Below are positions 7,126-16,296 of a stretch of 64,000 bases of DNA, in pieces; the stretch's first letter is position 1, and every line of letters starts with the position of its first letter. The position numbers and the translations under genes were made by a program. The notes under the pieces are model-generated. The model saw only the letters and a program-made list of their open reading frames with translations. It ran no database searches and had not been told where the DNA came from. The DNA is from Campylobacter concisus (lineage in GTDB: Bacteria; Campylobacterota; Campylobacteria; Campylobacterales; Campylobacteraceae): assembly GCF_003048535.1 (NCBI RefSeq), contig NZ_PIRQ01000001.1, positions 186,001 to 250,000 on the forward strand, read 5' to 3'.

Positions 7126-9941
7126 AAGATTTTTTAGCCCTAAAAGCAAGTGCTGGAAGCGGGAAAACATTCGCTTTAAGCGTTCGTTATATCGCTTTGG
7201 TGCTTAGAGGCGAAAATATAAACGAGATCATCGCTCTAACCTTCACCAAAAAAGCGGCCAATGAGATGAAAGAGCGCATAATCACAACTTTTTTGGACTT
7301 GCAAAACAAAAAAGACGAGCTTGATAAGCTTTGCAAAGAGCTTAGTTTGAGCCAAGATGAGGTCATAAAAAGACGCGATGAGAAGCTTGATAGGTTTTTG
7401 CAAAGTGAGTTAAAAATTTATACATTTGATGCATTTTTCTCTGGAATCCTAAAAAAATTTAGTCAAAATTTAGGACTTAGTCCTGATTACAGCGTGCAAG
7501 ATAGTCTGCAAGATCTGGCGTGGAAAAAATTTGTAAAAGAGGCAAGTAAAGATCAAAAGCTTCTTAGTGAGCTTGCACTCATGATGATAATCTCAAGCCA
7601 AAAAGAGGCGAGCTTTTCGCAGACTTTGGCTAAATTTTATGAGAGCTTTGGTGGTGAGCTAAAAGATAGTGGTGCAAGCTATCCAGATGATAGCAAGGTA
7701 AGAGCAGCGCAAAAGGAGATAAATGAGCATATAGCCTTGCAAAATGGTGCTAGCGATACGGCCAAAAAGACATTTAGTGAGCAAAATTTGTTTGAGCTTT
7801 TTAAAAACAAGGTCTTTGAAAGAGAGAGCCTAGATTACCGCACTTTTAGTAAAATTTATACAAGTGAGCTTGATAGGCTCTTTAACGAGCTAAAAGAGGC
7901 GGCAAAAGAGTATATTTTGGAGGTTGAAAGATATAGACTTAGCGGTTTTAGTAAGCTCTTAAATGTTTATAAACACTCAAATTTAGAGCTAAATAAAGAG
8001 ATAAATGCTTTAAGCTTTGCTGATATAAATAAGCTGGTCTTTAAGCTTTTGGTTGAAAATTTTGATAAAGATGTGCTTTATTTTAGGCTTGATGGCCGCA
8101 TAAATCACCTTTTGATAGATGAGTTTCAAGATACAAATGTGATCCAATATGAGATCATCTTGCCACTTATCACTGAGATCGTTTCAGGATACGGACAAAA
8201 CGGACTTGGAAGCTTCTTTTATGTTGGAGATACGAAGCAGAGTATCTATAAATTTAGGGGTGGTAAAAAAGAGCTTTTCGATAAGCTTGGAGATGATTTT
8301 AGTCAGATAGATATAGAAAATTTACCAAGTAACTATCGCAGCTTAAAGGCTTTAGTGAAATTTAATAACGCTATTTTTGAAGAAATTTATCATAGATATG
8401 GGCTTAGCTTTGAGCCGCAAAAACCAGCTAAAAAAGATAAGGAGCTAAACTACAAAGTAAGTGGCGAGTGTCCTTATTTTGAAGCCGAGGAAGATGACTA
8501 CGGCTACTTACGTGTGCTAAGCGACGAAGATATCGCGGGTGCAGCAGTTTCGCAAGTAAAAGAGCTGATCGCTGCTGGCGTAAATGCAAGTGAGATAACT
8601 GTGCTTTGCTGGAAAAATAGTGACATCAGCCTCATCTCAGAGGTGCTTAGCAGTGAGGGGATAAAAAGCGTAAATGAAGGTACCTTGGAGCTAAAGCGAA
8701 CGCCGTTTGTTGCAGCGATCATCGAGTATGCAAAATTTTGTCTTTTTGGTGAAGAAATTTATGAAAAAAATGTAAAAGCACTCATAAATACAAATCCTAA
8801 AAGGCTAAAAATAAAAGCTGAAGATAGTGCGACAAAAAGCCTATTTTATCTAGCTAAAAATTTATATATAAATATGGCTGATGTTGATATTTTAAGGCTT
8901 TTTGAGCTAAGCAGTGGCTATAAAAATTTAGGTGATTTTATCTTTAATCTTGAAAATTTTAGTTCTAAAATCAGTCCTAAAAATGCTGACGGCGTAAAAA
9001 TAATGACTGTTCATAAGTCAAAAGGGCTAGAGTTTTCTCACGTGATAGTTTGTGATATGATGAGTAAGGGTAGGGGCGATGACTCAAACTTTATAGCAGA
9101 ATATAACGAAAAAGGCGAGTGGATAGTAAAAAGCCGAATTTCTGGCAGAGAAAATTTTGACCCTGAGTATGCTGGTGTGTTAGAGCAAATAAAAGAGCTT
9201 GAGAAGCAAGAAAATATCAATAAAATTTACGTTGCTTTCACTAGAGCTACAAAGTCGCTTATTGTCATTAAACAAGCCGCTCCAAGTGGGAATAGTCCTA
9301 GCTTTTTTTCTTTTTATACTAGAAGTGATAAAAGCGAAGTAAACGACTATCTTGATCTAAAAGAGTTTAGCTTTGGCAAAATTTTACCTAGCAAGAGCGA
9401 GCAAAAAGAGGCAAAAAAAGATGAAAAAATGCCTGAAATTTTAAAGATAGAAAGGCAAGACGTAGAAGCAAGAGAACAAAAAACGAGCGGTAAAAATTTA
9501 GAGGCAATCTATTTTGGTTTAGCGTTTCACTATTTACTTGAGATGAGTGAGAAATTTGATGAAAATTCGCTTTTAAAAGCTAAAAGTTTAATGCTAAATA
9601 AATTTTATAAATTTCTCTCACTTGATAGGCTTGAAGTTGCCTTTAAACGGGCAAAAATGCTAATAAATGAGCCAAAATTTCTAAAGTGTATAAAAGATAA
9701 AGAAATTTACAAAGAGCAGCCATTTAAAGTAAAAAACGAACTAAAACAGATGGACTTATTTTGTATTGGAGAGAGCAAAATTTGTGTGATTGACTATAAA
9801 ACGACCGATAAAAATATCGAGGAAAATAAAAAACAAGTTGGAGAATACAAAGAGGCATTAAGTAAATTTTATCCAAAGCATAGTATAATCGCCGTCATCT
9901 TCTACGCTCTTGATGGAAAAATTTCATATATTGAAGTTTAA
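7122..9941 (+). CDS. addA: AddA-like RecB-family helicase-nuclease
   Basis: 939-aa UvrD/RecB-type helicase. Motif I is ASAGSGKTFALS (residues 9-20), followed by LTFTKKAANEMKER, motif II LIDEFQDTN (about 330), VGDTKQSIYKFRGG, MTVHKSKGLEFSHVIV and YVAFTRATKSL. The C-terminal nuclease motif ICVIDYKTTDK is near residue 890. With AddB it processes DNA ends for recombination and is shorter than gammaproteobacterial RecB, as usual in this class. Its start overlaps the addB stop. Confidence 0.9.
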   Translation: MKDFLALKASAGSGKTFALSVRYIALVLRGENINEIIALTFTKKAANEMKERIITTFLDLQNKKDELDKLCKELSLSQDEVIKRRDEKLDRFLQSELKIYTFDAFFSGILKKFSQNLGLSPDYSVQDSLQDLAWKKFVKEASKDQKLLSELALMMIISSQKEASFSQTLAKFYESFGGELKDSGASYPDDSKVRAAQKEINEHIALQNGASDTAKKTFSEQNLFELFKNKVFERESLDYRTFSKIYTSELDRLFNELKEAAKEYILEVERYRLSGFSKLLNVYKHSNLELNKEINALSFADINKLVFKLLVENFDKDVLYFRLDGRINHLLIDEFQDTNVIQYEIILPLITEIVSGYGQNGLGSFFYVGDTKQSIYKFRGGKKELFDKLGDDFSQIDIENLPSNYRSLKALVKFNNAIFEEIYHRYGLSFEPQKPAKKDKELNYKVSGECPYFEAEEDDYGYLRVLSDEDIAGAAVSQVKELIAAGVNASEITVLCWKNSDISLISEVLSSEGIKSVNEGTLELKRTPFVAAIIEYAKFCLFGEEIYEKNVKALINTNPKRLKIKAEDSATKSLFYLAKNLYINMADVDILRLFELSSGYKNLGDFIFNLENFSSKISPKNADGVKIMTVHKSKGLEFSHVIVCDMMSKGRGDDSNFIAEYNEKGEWIVKSRISGRENFDPEYAGVLEQIKELEKQENINKIYVAFTRATKSLIVIKQAAPSGNSPSFFSFYTRSDKSEVNDYLDLKEFSFGKILPSKSEQKEAKKDEKMPEILKIERQDVEAREQKTSGKNLEAIYFGLAFHYLLEMSEKFDENSLLKAKSLMLNKFYKFLSLDRLEVAFKRAKMLINEPKFLKCIKDKEIYKEQPFKVKNELKQMDLFCIGESKICVIDYKTTDKNIEENKKQVGEYKEALSKFYPKHSIIAVIFYALDGKISYIEV

Positions 9942-9980
9942 ATGCTACTTAATTTAAGCTTTATAAAAGCATTGTTTAAA

Positions 9981-9986
9981 TACAAT
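9981..9986 (+). promoter_or_regulatory. -10 element for rplM-rpsI
   Basis: TACAAT 36 bases before the rplM ATG, in a T-rich context typical of sigma-70 promoters in Campylobacter, which show little -35 conservation. Confidence 0.5.
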
Positions 9987-10021
9987 CACAACTCAAAAAT
10001 TAACTTGGCAAAGGTAAGAAA

Positions 10022-10450
10022 ATGACAAAAATAACAAAGCCAAATGAAGTTAAACGAGACTGGATCGTTGTTGATGCAGCTGGTAAACGTTTTGGTAGAT
10101 TGCTAACTGAGGTAGCAACTATACTTCGTGGCAAAAACAAACCATGCTTCACGCCAAACGTAGATTGTGGCGACTATGTTATCATCATAAATGCTTCAAA
10201 AGTAGAATTTACTGGTAATAACAAGGCTGAAGACAAACTTTATCACAGACACTCAGGATATTTTGGTAGCGTAAAGAGTGAAAAATTTGGCGATTTGATA
10301 GCAAATAAGCCAGAAAAACTATTTAAATTAGCTGTTCGTGGAATGCTTCCAAAAACTAAACTTGGAAGAGAGATGATAAAAAAACTAAAAGTTTATGCTG
10401 GCAGTGAGCATCCTCATACGGCACAAATAGCTAAAAAAGAAGGAAAATAA
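10022..10450 (+). CDS. rplM: 50S ribosomal protein L13
   Basis: 142-aa L13 of the large ribosomal subunit. Recognised by [40 protein letters not shown] and the [10 protein letters not shown] and [15 protein letters not shown] segments. Full length. Preceded by AAAGGTAAGAAA. It forms the usual L13-S9 operon with rpsI two bases downstream. Confidence 0.98.
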   Translation: MTKITKPNEVKRDWIVVDAAGKRFGRLLTEVATILRGKNKPCFTPNVDCGDYVIIINASKVEFTGNNKAEDKLYHRHSGYFGSVKSEKFGDLIANKPEKLFKLAVRGMLPKTKLGREMIKKLKVYAGSEHPHTAQIAKKEGK

Positions 10451-10452
10451 TT

Positions 10453-10842
10453 ATGGCAAAAGTTTATGCAACTGGTAAAAGAAAAACTGCCGTAGCAAAG
10501 GTTTGGATAAAAGCTGGAAGCGGTAAAATCGTAGTAAATGGTATGGATCTTAATACTTGGCTTGGTGGACATGAAGCTATAAAGCTTAAAGTAATTCAGC
10601 CACTTCTAGTTACTAAACAAGAGAGTTTAATAGATGTAGTAGCTACAACTTTAGGTGGTGGTTATTCAGCACAAGCAGAGGCTTTGAGACACGGTATTTC
10701 ACGTGCTTTAGCTGACATGGATGCTGATTTTAGAGCAGCGCTTAAACCAAAAGGCTTGCTAACTAGAGATTCTCGTGTTGTTGAACGTAAGAAATTTGGT
10801 AGAAGAAAGGCTAGAAGAAGCCCACAATTCTCTAAACGTTAA
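10453..10842 (+). CDS. rpsI: 30S ribosomal protein S9
   Basis: 129-aa S9 of the small ribosomal subunit with the family's [14 protein letters not shown] start and the basic C-terminal tail ending RSPQFSKR, which reaches the P-site tRNA in ribosome structures. Full length, directly after rplM. An inverted repeat follows the stop. Confidence 0.98.
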   Translation: MAKVYATGKRKTAVAKVWIKAGSGKIVVNGMDLNTWLGGHEAIKLKVIQPLLVTKQESLIDVVATTLGGGYSAQAEALRHGISRALADMDADFRAALKPKGLLTRDSRVVERKKFGRRKARRSPQFSKR

Positions 10843-10847
10843 TGAAT

Positions 10848-10879
10848 TTTTGCAATTGCTTTTGCATTTGCAAAATTTA
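10848..10879 (+). terminator. possible terminator after rpsI
   Basis: TTTTGCAA and TTGCAAAA can pair around a 12-base loop just after the rpsI stop. The stem is AT-rich and the T-run short, so termination may be partial. Confidence 0.35.
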
Positions 10880-10948
10880 AGTTGTGTAAATTTCAAATTT
10901 ACATTGTTAATTAAATTATGATTTAGAGTCGGTTAAATTTTATTCAGT

Positions 10949-10954
10949 TAAAAT
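10949..10954 (+). promoter_or_regulatory. -10 element for the cadF-like gene
   Basis: TAAAAT followed by GTAAC, about 40 bases before the ATG, in a long AT-rich leader; the gene also has an AAGGA ribosome-binding site. Confidence 0.4.
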
Positions 10955-10995
10955 GTAACCACTTTAAAATAAATCCTAAGAAAGGAATTCTAAAT

Positions 10996-12012
10996 ATGAA
11001 AAAGATTGCTTTAGCTATGGTTGCCGCAACAGCGGTTTTTGCGTCTAACGCAGCATACAATTATGAAGTTACTCCAACTATTGGTGGTGTTCACCCAGAG
11101 GGAAATTTACGTGTAAAAGACCATAACTTCGTTGGTGTTAGAGCTGCTAGAAATCTTGAAGATTTTTTCTTTGATCAAGTAGAGCTTGGTGTTGATTACA
11201 CTCAAAAAGCAAAAGAAAAAACAGGTAGCTTAACAAGAGAAGGAAGAGTCCTTAGATATCATGCAAATCTTGTAAAAGATATAGTTGATTTTGGACCAGT
11301 TAGTCTATATGGTTTAGTTGGTGCTGGTTATGAAGATGTTCCAGCTATTTTTGTTAAAAATGAAGATGGCGGTTTTGGCCAATATGGTTTTGGCTTAAGA
11401 TATCAAGTAACTGATAGATTTGCTCTTAAAGCAGAAGCAAGAGACGCTATCAAATTTGAACATGCTGATCATAACCTATTCTATTCACTAGGCTTTGGTA
11501 TCGGTCTTGACTCAAAAGCAGCTCCAGTTGTGGCAGCAGCTCCAGTTGCAGCAGTAACTCCAGCAGCAACTCCAGTTCTTGATGATGATAATGATGGCGT
11601 GCCAAATGATATAGATCAATGCCCTAACACTCCAGCTGGCGTAGTCGTTGATGAAAGAGGATGTGAAAAAGTTATCGTTCTTAGAGATCTAGATGTTAAC
11701 TTTGCATTTGATAGCTATAAAGTCGGACCAAAATATGCAGCTGAGATCAAAAAAGTAGCTGACTTTATGGGCGAACACCCAGATTATAAAGTTGTACTTG
11801 CTGGTCACACTGATAGCGTAGGTGCAGAAGCTTATAACCAAAAACTATCTGAAAAAAGAGCAAAAGCAGTAGCTGATGTTCTTGCTGGCTATGGCGTAAG
11901 TGAGGATAAAATTTCAACAGTTGGTTACGGTGAGCTTAAACCAATTGCCACAAATAAAACTAAAGAAGGCCGCGCTCAAAATAGACGCGTTGAAGCTACT
12001 TTCAATAAATAA
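10996..12012 (+). CDS. cadF: OmpA-family outer membrane protein, CadF-like
   Basis: 338-aa outer-membrane protein. A signal peptide ending near AVFASNA leads into an eight-strand-type barrel (to about residue 175), an Ala/Pro hinge (about 177-195), a calcium-type DDDNDGVPNDIDQCPNTPAG repeat, and an OmpA C-terminal peptidoglycan-binding domain with VVLAGHTDSVGAEAYNQKLS. The position after rplM-rpsI matches cadF of C. jejuni, an adhesin for fibronectin. The four-residue fibronectin motif FRLS of C. jejuni CadF is not present; the aligned place reads YQVT in GLRYQVTDRFAL. Adhesin function is therefore less certain than the structural family. Confidence 0.85.
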   Translation: MKKIALAMVAATAVFASNAAYNYEVTPTIGGVHPEGNLRVKDHNFVGVRAARNLEDFFFDQVELGVDYTQKAKEKTGSLTREGRVLRYHANLVKDIVDFGPVSLYGLVGAGYEDVPAIFVKNEDGGFGQYGFGLRYQVTDRFALKAEARDAIKFEHADHNLFYSLGFGIGLDSKAAPVVAAAPVAAVTPAATPVLDDDNDGVPNDIDQCPNTPAGVVVDERGCEKVIVLRDLDVNFAFDSYKVGPKYAAEIKKVADFMGEHPDYKVVLAGHTDSVGAEAYNQKLSEKRAKAVADVLAGYGVSEDKISTVGYGELKPIATNKTKEGRAQNRRVEATFNK

Positions 12013-12040
12013 TCTTATTATTTAAAGTTACTTCTTTTAG

Positions 12041-12072
12041 GGGCTTAGCTTCGGCTAGGCCCTTTTTTATTT
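12041..12072 (+). terminator. rho-independent terminator after the cadF-like gene
   Basis: GGGCTTAGC, loop TTCG, GCTAGGCCC, then TTTTTTATTT. The stem is nine pairs with one G-T wobble and a stable UUCG tetraloop. It separates the OmpA gene from the HAD gene. Confidence 0.9.
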
Positions 12073-12083
12073 CTACGGAGAAA

Positions 12084-12725
12084 ATGATGAAAAAAACCAT
12101 ACTTTTTGATTTGGACGGTACACTTATTGACTCGACTTCTGCTATTTTGAAAGGATTTGATAGAGCTTTTTTATCTCATGGCAAAAAAGAGCCAGACCAT
12201 AATGTATTAAAGTCTTTGGTTGGTCATCCGCTTGAAATAATGTTTGAAAGACTTGGTGCAAGCAAAAATTTAATTGATAGCTATATAAAAGAGTATAAAG
12301 CTTGCTACGAAAAAAATTATCTTGATGAGACGGTACTTTTAGATTATGCAAATGAAGCATTGAAGGAGGCAAATAGCTTTGCTGACGTGGGTATAGTTAC
12401 TACTAAAACTTCAAAATTTTCTATTATCTTGCTTGAGCATTTAGGAGTTATGAAATATATAAAAACTGTTATTGGAAGAGACGATGTTACTAATCCAAAA
12501 CCAAATCCAGAGCCTATAAATTTGGCTTTAGATAGACTTAATAAAGATAAAAATAATGCATTTATGGTAGGTGATACCATTATGGATCTAATGGCTGCAC
12601 AAGCCGCTTTTGTTACAGGCGTAGGTCTAACTTGTGGATATGGTCAAAAGAGTGATTTGGAGAAATTTAGTAAACATATTTTCTCAAACCCATTTGAAGC
12701 CGTTAGCTTTATAAAAGAGGTTTAA
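12084..12725 (+). CDS. HAD-superfamily hydrolase, phosphoglycolate phosphatase type
   Basis: 213-aa HAD phosphatase. Motif I is FDLDGTLIDS (about residues 7-16) with the nucleophilic Asp, motif II the Thr in GIVTTKTS, motif III the Lys in NPKPNPEP, and motif IV GDTIMDLMAA. A cap domain between motifs I and II places it in subfamily IA, with phosphoglycolate phosphatases. ATG 12084 and 12087 are both possible; GGAGAAA precedes them. The same gene follows cadF in C. jejuni. Substrate not determined. Confidence 0.85.
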   Translation: MMKKTILFDLDGTLIDSTSAILKGFDRAFLSHGKKEPDHNVLKSLVGHPLEIMFERLGASKNLIDSYIKEYKACYEKNYLDETVLLDYANEALKEANSFADVGIVTTKTSKFSIILLEHLGVMKYIKTVIGRDDVTNPKPNPEPINLALDRLNKDKNNAFMVGDTIMDLMAAQAAFVTGVGLTCGYGQKSDLEKFSKHIFSNPFEAVSFIKEV

Positions 12726-12906
12726 TAATCTAATATTCCTAAACTGCTTATATTTTAAATTAAATTCAACATAACGTTTAGCTTACTTGGCTATAAAATT
12801 TACTCCAAAAATTTATTACCTTTGTTTGCTACAAAATCTTTTTAAAAATATTTATTATGAATTTTTAACATCTAAATTACTTAAATTGATTTTCTTAAAA
12901 GCCTAC

Positions 12907-12967
12907 TTTCATATTAAATCTATTTTATTTAAAATATGAAAATTTATCTAAAATTAGCTAATTTTAG
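12907..12967 (-). terminator. two inverted repeats between convergent genes
   Basis: A perfect 20-base palindrome, CTAAAATTAGCTAATTTTAG (12948-12967), ends five bases from the stop of the minus-strand flavoprotein gene. A second repeat, TTTCATATT with AATATGAAA (12907-12941), lies beyond it. Together they could terminate the minus-strand gene pair. Confidence 0.45.
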
Positions 12968-12971
12968 GAGA

Positions 12972-14108
12972 TCATAGATTTAAGACCCTAGCCACTTTTA
13001 GAGCGCTCGCAAATGCAAAATGCAAGTTGTATCCACCAAGCATACCAGTGATATCTAAAACTTCACCTATAAAGTAAAGCCCTTTTACGCTTTTGCACTC
13101 TAAATTTTCATCTAAAAAATTAGTTTTTACGCCACCTTTTGTAACTTCAGCCCTTTCAAAGCCAAATGTCCCAGCTGGGGCAAATTCATAAGCAAAAAGC
13201 CTTTTTATGATTTGTCTCTCTTCATCGCTAAATTCATAAAAGGCTCTATCTTTTAAGCTAAAATTTTTTAAGAACTCTAGCACAAATCTCTTTGGTAAGG
13301 GCAAAACCGAGCTAAGCTGCTTTTTACCATTTACTAAATTTTTCTCACTAAATTTGGGCAAAAAATTTATACAAATTCGACCCTTTTGCCAAAATAACGA
13401 GGCATTTAGTATTGCTGGTCCGCTTATGCCCCTATGCGTAAAAAGCAGATTGTCACTAAATTTATGGCTTTCATTTTTGCTATTTATTTCCACCTCGGCG
13501 TTTAGGCTAACGCCACTAAGTTCTTTAAACCAAAACTCATCTTTTTGTACGCTAAATCCAACAAGTGCAGGCAAAAGAGTTGATGTTTCAATGCCAAAAT
13601 CATTTGTTATTTTATAACCAATGTCGCTTGCGCCAAGGGCTTTATAACTTAGTCCGCCACTTGCGATGACTAAATTTCTAGCTCTAAATTTCTCATCTTT
13701 TGTCAAAATTTCAAAAATTTCATCTACTTTTTTAGCACCAAGAACTTCTTCGTTGTAAAAAATATCCGCTTTCTGTCTTTTCAAAAGCACGTTTAAAACG
13801 CTCTTTGCGCCACTATCGCAGAAAAATTGATTTTTCTTTTGCTCACTAAATTTAAGCTCGCTAAAAAATTTTAAAACTTGATCTGGAGTCAATACTTTTA
13901 AAATTTGCTCTATAAATTTTTGCTCGCCAAGGTAGTTTTTAGCGCTTATGAAGCGGTTTGTGATGTTGCATCTGCCTCCACCGCTTGCTAGGATCTTTTT
14001 GCCAGCGCTGCTATTTTTCTCTAAGATAGCAACTTTTTTATCCTTTAAATTTGCCCCTAAAAATAGTCCGCTAGCACCAGCGCCAATGATGATGACGTCA
14101 TAGATCAA
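12972..14108 (-). CDS. HI0933-family flavoprotein (FAD/NAD(P)-dependent oxidoreductase)
   Basis: 378-aa flavoprotein with an N-terminal FAD dinucleotide fold, DVIIIGAGASGLFLGANL (residues 3-20), followed by GKKILASGGGRCNITN, the signature of the HI0933/YhiN family. A second GG doublet region, NLVIASGGLSYKALG, lies near 145-160, and the C-terminus GLYFIGEVLDITGMLGGYNL closes the FAD site. Reaction unknown; family members are annotated as NAD(P)/FAD-dependent oxidoreductases. Its ATG overlaps the MFS gene stop by four bases. Confidence 0.85.
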   Translation of the reverse strand: MIYDVIIIGAGASGLFLGANLKDKKVAILEKNSSAGKKILASGGGRCNITNRFISAKNYLGEQKFIEQILKVLTPDQVLKFFSELKFSEQKKNQFFCDSGAKSVLNVLLKRQKADIFYNEEVLGAKKVDEIFEILTKDEKFRARNLVIASGGLSYKALGASDIGYKITNDFGIETSTLLPALVGFSVQKDEFWFKELSGVSLNAEVEINSKNESHKFSDNLLFTHRGISGPAILNASLFWQKGRICINFLPKFSEKNLVNGKKQLSSVLPLPKRFVLEFLKNFSLKDRAFYEFSDEERQIIKRLFAYEFAPAGTFGFERAEVTKGGVKTNFLDENLECKSVKGLYFIGEVLDITGMLGGYNLHFAFASALKVARVLNL

Positions 14109-15406
14109 AACTTCAAGCTCTCTTTTAAAGCAGCCTCGCTTGTAAGGCGAGAGTCAAATTTGATCACTTGATTTTTCTCGTTTTTGTAATAATCGACTAC
14201 ACCTTTTTGGCTATTTAGTAATTCTAAATTTAAGCTAACTTCAGGACTTAGATAGATGTTCTTAAAAATTCTTGGATCGCTTAGGCTAAAGAGCAAAACA
14301 AGCCATATCACGCAAAGTACCACGCAGATGATGGCTAGTGCTTTAAAACCAAAGGCATGCAATATATACCCACCAAATGCACCTCCAACAAAGCTTCCTA
14401 GATAGCCAAATGAATTAAATACACCAAGGGCTGAGCCTTTTTGTGAGGATTTTACAAATTTTGTTGCGGTTGATTGCATGATGGGCTCGTGAAGGTTAAA
14501 TCCTATAAAAAATATAGCAACTCCCAAAACGAAGATAAAAAGTGTAAAGCTAATGGCAAAAATAGTGTAGGTTAGGGCAAAAAGTAGCGTACCAGCTATC
14601 AAGATGACCTTGCTAAGCCCCTTGCCATCGCCAAGGGCACCAGCTAGCCCCATAGCCAAAAAGCCAAGTACGGCACCAAGTGTATAGACCTTGTAAAGCT
14701 CGCTGCTTTCGTAACCATACTCTTTTACTAAAACGATAGGGATTACCAAAAATGCGATGCTTGCTAGCATCTTTTGCATAAAAGAGGTGAAATTTATGAT
14801 CATGTAGTCTTTTTGCAAAAACAGCTTACCAAATGGCACTTTTTCACTTTTAGCGCTCACTTTTATCTCTTTTGGCACAACGGTATAAAGAAGTACAATG
14901 CAAAGCAGGCTAAGAGCGGCACTTAGATAAAAGAGACTTGAAAGTCCGTAGTCTCTAGCAAGAAGCGGTCCAAGTACCATAGAAAGTGTGAAACTAAGCC
15001 CTATAAAAGCGCCCATTATCGCCATGGCTTTTGAGCGTTTTTCTTCTGTTATATAGTCACTTATCATCGCAGTTGCAACTGCTCCGATAGCACCTACGCC
15101 TTGTAAAAATCTACCAAATAGCATGGTAAAAATATCGCTTGTAAGTGCACAAATTATTGAGCCGATGATAAAAACCAAAAGTCCGATTGTTAATGTTTTT
15201 TTGCGTCCTATCCTATCCGAGAGCGCTCCAAAAGGCACTTGAAATATCATCTGTGAGATCGCATAGACGCCTACTATTAGCCCTACTAAAAACTCGTTTG
15301 CTCCGCGTAAATTTAAGGCATAAAGGCTAAGCACTGGCAAAACTATAAAAAGACCTAAAAATCTGCTTGCTATGATAAAAGATAGTGGTAAAACGCTTTT
15401 TAACAT
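14105..15406 (-). CDS. MFS transporter with C-terminal soluble domain
   Basis: 433-aa major facilitator of the drug:H+ antiporter type. Twelve membrane helices are predicted. MFS motif A is clear as GALSDRIGRKKTLT (about 60-73), and RFLQGVGAIGAVATAMISDY follows in helices 4-5. After the last helix a soluble tail of about 50 residues contains a GVVDYYKNEKNQVIKFDSRL segment, similar in layout to the YAM domain of E. coli YajR. Substrate unknown. It is first in a two-gene operon with the flavoprotein and divergent from rdgB. Confidence 0.85.
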   Translation of the reverse strand: MLKSVLPLSFIIASRFLGLFIVLPVLSLYALNLRGANEFLVGLIVGVYAISQMIFQVPFGALSDRIGRKKTLTIGLLVFIIGSIICALTSDIFTMLFGRFLQGVGAIGAVATAMISDYITEEKRSKAMAIMGAFIGLSFTLSMVLGPLLARDYGLSSLFYLSAALSLLCIVLLYTVVPKEIKVSAKSEKVPFGKLFLQKDYMIINFTSFMQKMLASIAFLVIPIVLVKEYGYESSELYKVYTLGAVLGFLAMGLAGALGDGKGLSKVILIAGTLLFALTYTIFAISFTLFIFVLGVAIFFIGFNLHEPIMQSTATKFVKSSQKGSALGVFNSFGYLGSFVGGAFGGYILHAFGFKALAIICVVLCVIWLVLLFSLSDPRIFKNIYLSPEVSLNLELLNSQKGVVDYYKNEKNQVIKFDSRLTSEAALKESLKF

Positions 15407-15519
15407 AAAATTTTCCTTATTTTTAAAAGGACTAAGTTTATCATTTTAACACTAATTTAAATTTAAAAATTTAATCTACTTTTTTGTAAAATATGCCCAA
15501 AAATCAAGGAGCTCTTGCA

Positions 15520-16191
15520 ATGAAGATTGTGCTTGCGACATCAAATTTAGACAAAGTAAAAGAGATAAAAGAGTTTTTAAAAGGCTATGAAATTTACGCC
15601 TTAAGCGAGGTTGTAAAGCCATTTGAGATCGTTGAAGATGGCAACACTTTTCAGCAAAATGCACTCATAAAGTCAAAAGCTGTCTTTGCAAAGCTTAAAG
15701 AGCAGGGGCTTGATAATGAGCTTATCGCTCTTAGCGATGATAGTGGCATTAGTGTGGATGCACTTGGTGGCGAGCCCGGGATCTACTCTGCGCGCTATTT
15801 TGACCTTGATGAAAATGGCAAGGTATGCGGCAAGAACGCAAATGACGCAAACAACAGAGCAAAGCTAATTAGTAAGCTAAAGGCGCTAAATTTAAAGAGC
15901 TCACCAGCTCATTACACCGCCTGTATCGCTATTAGCTCGAAATTTGGCGACTACACAACTCATGGCTTTATGTATGGCAAAGCGATAGATGAGGAGCGTG
16001 GTACAAATGGCTTTGGCTACGACGCGCTCTTTATCCCAGATGGCTTTACTAAAACGCTTGGCGAGCTAGATAATGAGACGAAGCTTAAAATTTCTCACCG
16101 TTCAAAAGGCCTGGAGCTTGCAAATTTTGTACTAAAGAGCCTAAAAATACATTATAAAATAGATCAAGGTTTATGTTTAAATTTTATATAA
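15520..16191 (+). CDS. rdgB: XTP/dITP diphosphatase (RdgB/HAM1)
   Basis: House-cleaning pyrophosphatase that hydrolyses dITP, ITP and XTP to keep damaged purines out of DNA and RNA. Family motifs: VLATSNLDKVKEIKEFL at the N-terminus, ALSDDSGISVDALGGEPGIYSARY, GFGYDALFIPDG and the final KISHRSKGLE. The start is ATG 15520, eight bases after AAGGAG; an in-frame ATG at 15493 lies upstream of that site and adds a non-homologous stretch. The 223-aa product has a slightly long C-terminus after the family core. Confidence 0.93.
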   Translation: MKIVLATSNLDKVKEIKEFLKGYEIYALSEVVKPFEIVEDGNTFQQNALIKSKAVFAKLKEQGLDNELIALSDDSGISVDALGGEPGIYSARYFDLDENGKVCGKNANDANNRAKLISKLKALNLKSSPAHYTACIAISSKFGDYTTHGFMYGKAIDEERGTNGFGYDALFIPDGFTKTLGELDNETKLKISHRSKGLELANFVLKSLKIHYKIDQGLCLNFI

Positions 16192-16296
16192 TTAATTTAT
16201 AAAATGTTGGTATTTTAAAATTAAGTTGTATACTTTTTAGTTTATTGTAAATTGCTTTTGGATAGAGTGATATAAATAAAAAATTGGAGATACAAA

